Source: Tubulanus polymorphus
Taxonomy: Eukaryota; Nemertea; Palaeonemertea; Tubulaniformes; Tubulanidae
Reading direction: 5' to 3'
NCBI RefSeq assembly: GCF_964204645.1
Contig: NC_134028.1
Location: 26,386,153-26,450,152, forward strand
DNA length: 64,000 bases
The stretch's first letter is position 1; the number at the start of each line of letters is the position of its first letter. A program made the translations under genes and the position numbers. Below are positions 60,640 to 64,000 of the stretch, piece by piece. Below the pieces are notes generated by a model, which was not told the origin of the DNA, ran no database searches, and worked only from the letters and a program-made list of their open reading frames with translations.

Positions 60640-63600
60640 AGTATTGCTATTATTATCGAATCCAGTTCTAATTTATGGTTTTTTCTATGGAGTAAGACCC
60701 GAGTTATTTCCAGTATTTAATCAAATTTCAACAAAAAATGGCCTAAAGTTGAAAATGGCCTGGCTCCCAGTTTTACTTACTGGTATCATCAACATCACAT
60801 CATGGGGGTCGATTAGGTGACAGGGGGCTATTTCGGAATTGCAATGTTCTCAATTGCAATTATAATCAAAATGATACATGATAGCAAAAATGTATTTTTG
60901 ATATCAGTTAATTGCAGTCATACATCAAATCCTTTACACTCAAATTCACACATTCAGTTAATCTGTTTTAGAGTTTTTGTGACTTGAATTTCTTCGACTT
61001 GACTTGACTTACCATCACCTTCCCATTTTTTATGCTGAAAAAACCCAAGAATATTAATAAAGTTCTGGATATTCTAATTTCAAGTGAAATAGTTTGATAC
61101 AGCGCTAGAACATTTTCTATTTCGGTACCTTTTTTCGAGATCACTTGCACCACATAACACTGTAATATTTAGAAGGTAATTCTGTATTTTCAATACTTAA
61201 ATTATTTATTTATTATCTTGTTAGATTAGACAAGAAGCGGCAGAATTTAGGAGGAGCGTGTTCCAAAAACGATACAAAACCTGAGGATGGACAGTAGTAA
61301 ATAGAATCTGACTCGTGAAGAACTGGATATTTTTTGTTAAAAAAAGTGGATGAATAATAATCACGACGATTACAATAGGTTTTTCTGTGAAACAACATGA
61401 AAACCCTAATAACCACCAGACTGAAACATCCCGGACTGGGCGGCTATTAGGATACAAAAAAGAAACTCCATCGACAATCTCCTTAGGAAACCACCAATTA
61501 GTATTCAAAACGCTTATAAGACCTGGGCAGACAAATCCGAAAAGTCTGCATGCAAACCCAGATGAAATGTGGTAGACCTTCCGAACAATGACCAAAAAAC
61601 ACATGGCCGGCGGGGGCGGCCTTGGCCGGACCAAAACTTTGCCGACCATGTTTCACTTATTGACGTAATATATGTTAATGCTGATATTCGTACTAAATTT
61701 TGCATAAAATCTATAGTATCATCTTGTCGTGAATTGTGTCCCGATGTAAGGGGATTTATTTCATATATCTCATGCCAGAATTTCGTTAAAACGCACCTCC
61801 TGGTTTTAAATATTTCAAAAGCTTTTTCAAATAGAGGACCCCCGAATCCCCTACCATCTTGGCCGGACCAATGTGTTTCTCCTTCCGCCGGCCCTGAAAC
61901 AGTCAAGACGAAAGACCGCAGTCATAAAAAATCTTCTTAATAAACAACAGCCTGGAGCTCTTAAACATGTCATTGAAATACAAATTGAAAAATATTTTAT
62001 AGAGAATTGAACTAAGTTTAGTTTGTTTGCACGAAATCGTTTCTATCCAAAAATTAATCATTCTACGCTTTACGCCAATATGTAGGATAACGTCCTAACT
62101 CCGAGGTATAGTAATGTATGGGAATATTTCGTAACATTCATGATAATTTTACAAAATAAACAGACGAAGGCTTTCTAATAAAAACAACATATGACACGAC
62201 GGTAGGACTGGTGTAATAGTACGGGACTAAGTTTGTGTTACGAGCATGAATAGACTCAATTGAACAGGCGTATACATAGTGAATTCCCTGAGATAAATAC
62301 CCTGCACACACGATCATTCGACTGTGACCATGTGAAATCTGAACACAAACACGTCAATGTATTACGACGTAGGCCTATGGCTTCTAAATGAAACATAATG
62401 TGATTCCATACTCCGACAGCCAAATCTCCAATAATTTTATACCACCTAATTTGCCAACCAACCTCCTTGCAGAATGAATATATTTTCAGGGTCGGTTTTG
62501 GTTTTTTAATGAGAAATATTGTAAACTAGGCATACTTTCGATATCATGGAAACTAATGGTCATACATTCATAAACATGTTTTTTAATTAGATGTAATTGC
62601 TTTTATCCATCGCTTCCTCAAAGGATTTTATCCCAAGATTCTGCAAAATGGCCACCCTGTCCTTGATGTAGACTTCAGGTGCTCATTTATATGGGACTGT
62701 TTGAGTTTGATATATGAATCTTGGCGTGAACAAATCTACGCAGTGTCATTTGAACTCTAGACATTCCCTGAGATGTTATATTATCTCATTCGACCACACC
62801 CTAAGATCTCACAATAGAAATTCGGATATATTTGCCGTGATCTGGGTGATGTGAGCTTAAAGCCCAAGCTACTTCAGGCATCGGTTTTAGTGGTGTTGAA
62901 TTTGACGAGCAGTGAATTTGAGCAGCCATAAAGTTATAATTTGATATCATGCACTTTCGATATCTTCCTTTTCGATTTTGTTGCTAATTCTTCTTTTCTC
63001 GTCAAGGCAGTTGGATATTGTAAGCCTACATGGGTAGGCCTACCTTTCCTTTGCTAATTAGTACTTTTTCCATAGGCCCTGAGAGATAACCTTTTATTCT
63101 AACATTTATTACCCGAGATTGTTTTGCTGCTATCTTTCAGTGGGTCAACGAGTTGTTGTTTGTGAAATCTGAATTTGAACATAATTTGTATTTTGAATTT
63201 TTAAACTATCAACATTGACATGGAGAAAGTAATTTGAAAAATGGAACAATCTTTACTGGTCGGATTTAATTAAATCATTTAATTAAACTTCTCGCTCTAC
63301 CGCTGAAAATGGATCCAATATGATCTATAGTCTTAGGATACCACAAGACACGAACGACGTAAACTAAGCAAGATAAGTAAATGGTAGGCCTCCTCATCTA
63401 CGAGCTACGAGCTGAAGTTGAGATGATTGCTCGTAGGCCTCGTACAAATAGAGTAATCGATTAGTTTATGTATTCGCCACAGTATTTAGGGGCAGCACTA
63501 GACGGTTGAGATTCGACAGAGCTGTGGCATGCGAGCAGGAAATTCAACCGCGATCCTTTAATCTAACCCTCACAATTAGATATTAGTCAATAACTGTAGG

Positions 63601-63786
63601 TATTAAATCTAATTTATATTCAAAAATAAACAATAAAACATCGATCAAAACGGGTTTTCAACTGACGTGGACTGATAATAAATTCCGTTCAATAAAATAT
63701 CTACATTTGGGTTTGCATTTGATCGTAGCTGCGGGCGGAATTTCTCCACAATCGTCCATTCGAGTACTAGTCTTTGACACGATCAG
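60640..63786. other. Intergenic DNA, no certain gene
   Basis: Nothing recognisable. Two overlapping minus-strand open frames at 61221-61906 around a GGCCGGCGGGGGCGGCC island show no family motif. The rest is AT-rich without splice-supported coding. Confidence 0.35.
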
Positions 63787-64000
63787 ATGGCGTTTTCTCG
63801 AGCTCTTCAGCTTTTGCTGTGTTTCCTGGCGATCTTGTGGCGCGGAGTATTTCGGAGTGGTGGCGTGGCGCCGGTGGCGGTGGATGGAGTTGTGTGCAAG
63901 CGGAGTGGATGGAGTTGTGTGCGCGGTGTGTGCAAGAGGAGTGAATGGAGTTTATATGTGTCGTATGAATGTGTGGTATATTTTATATCTTATTTTTTTC
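63787..64000 (+). CDS. Possible first exon with a signal peptide, cut by the window edge
   Basis: From an ATG in a CAGATGGCG context the frame stays open for 71 codons to the window end. The first residues MAFSRALQLLLCFLAILWRG look like a signal peptide (basic start, Leu-rich core). The following part is repetitive (KRSGW, KRSEW from AGAGGAGTGAATGGAG-like repeats), so the true exon may stop at an earlier donor. The product is unknown and the call is tentative. Confidence 0.3.
   Translation, partial: MAFSRALQLLLCFLAILWRGVFRSGGVAPVAVDGVVCKRSGWSCVRGVCKRSEWSLYVSYECVVYFISYFF

Noticed and set aside
61221-61906. Two overlapping minus-strand frames of 142 and 130 codons
   Set aside because: No recognisable motif, frames overlap out of phase, and no splice structure links them.

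Overview
The window is nuclear DNA from an invertebrate animal. Seven multi-exon or intronless genes can be rebuilt completely by joining exons at GT-AG (in two cases U12-type) splice sites, and an eighth small gene is likely. A retinochrome-like opsin that has lost the NPxxY motif, long intron-rich genes, AT-rich DNA and many short terminal-inverted-repeat elements and tRNA-derived SINE traces suggest a lophotrochozoan (mollusc, brachiopod, annelid or nemertean-like). I cannot name the species.

Layout, left to right. MRPL1 (mitochondrial ribosomal protein uL1m) lies on + at 1561-4706. A small four-transmembrane protein of unknown family lies on - at 5656-6138, with a 5' exon and TATA box near 7080. 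A dead fragment of the MRPL1 3' end sits at about 7425-7700. The retinochrome-like opsin is on - (9428-12333, 6 exons). TOM1 (VHS-GAT endosomal adaptor, 14 exons) is on - at 15172-22457. It is divergent from DRC3 (dynein regulatory complex subunit 3, + 23174-27801), and the shared promoter carries a perfect RFX X-box palindrome. Histone H2A.X is on - (28801-29205) and has a histone 3' stem-loop. Fascin is on + (31880-48516) with 5' non-coding exon near 30508 and very long introns that hold several minisatellites. COX11 (- 53267-55347) and DRG2 (+ 56128-60573) are head to head. The last 3.4 kb hold no certain gene, but a possible signal-peptide first exon starts at 63787.

The genes are mostly housekeeping or cytoskeletal and do not form one pathway; neighbours are linked by shared promoters (TOM1/DRC3, possibly COX11/DRG2) rather than by operons. 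Points of most interest are two U12-type introns with near-consensus signals (AT-AC in DRC3, GT-AG in DRG2), the ciliary X-box, the altered opsin motifs, the H2A.X dual 3' end signals, a nested transposon in DRG2, and a minisatellite of 37-bp units that is open in all three forward frames. I found no new defence or mobile gene system.
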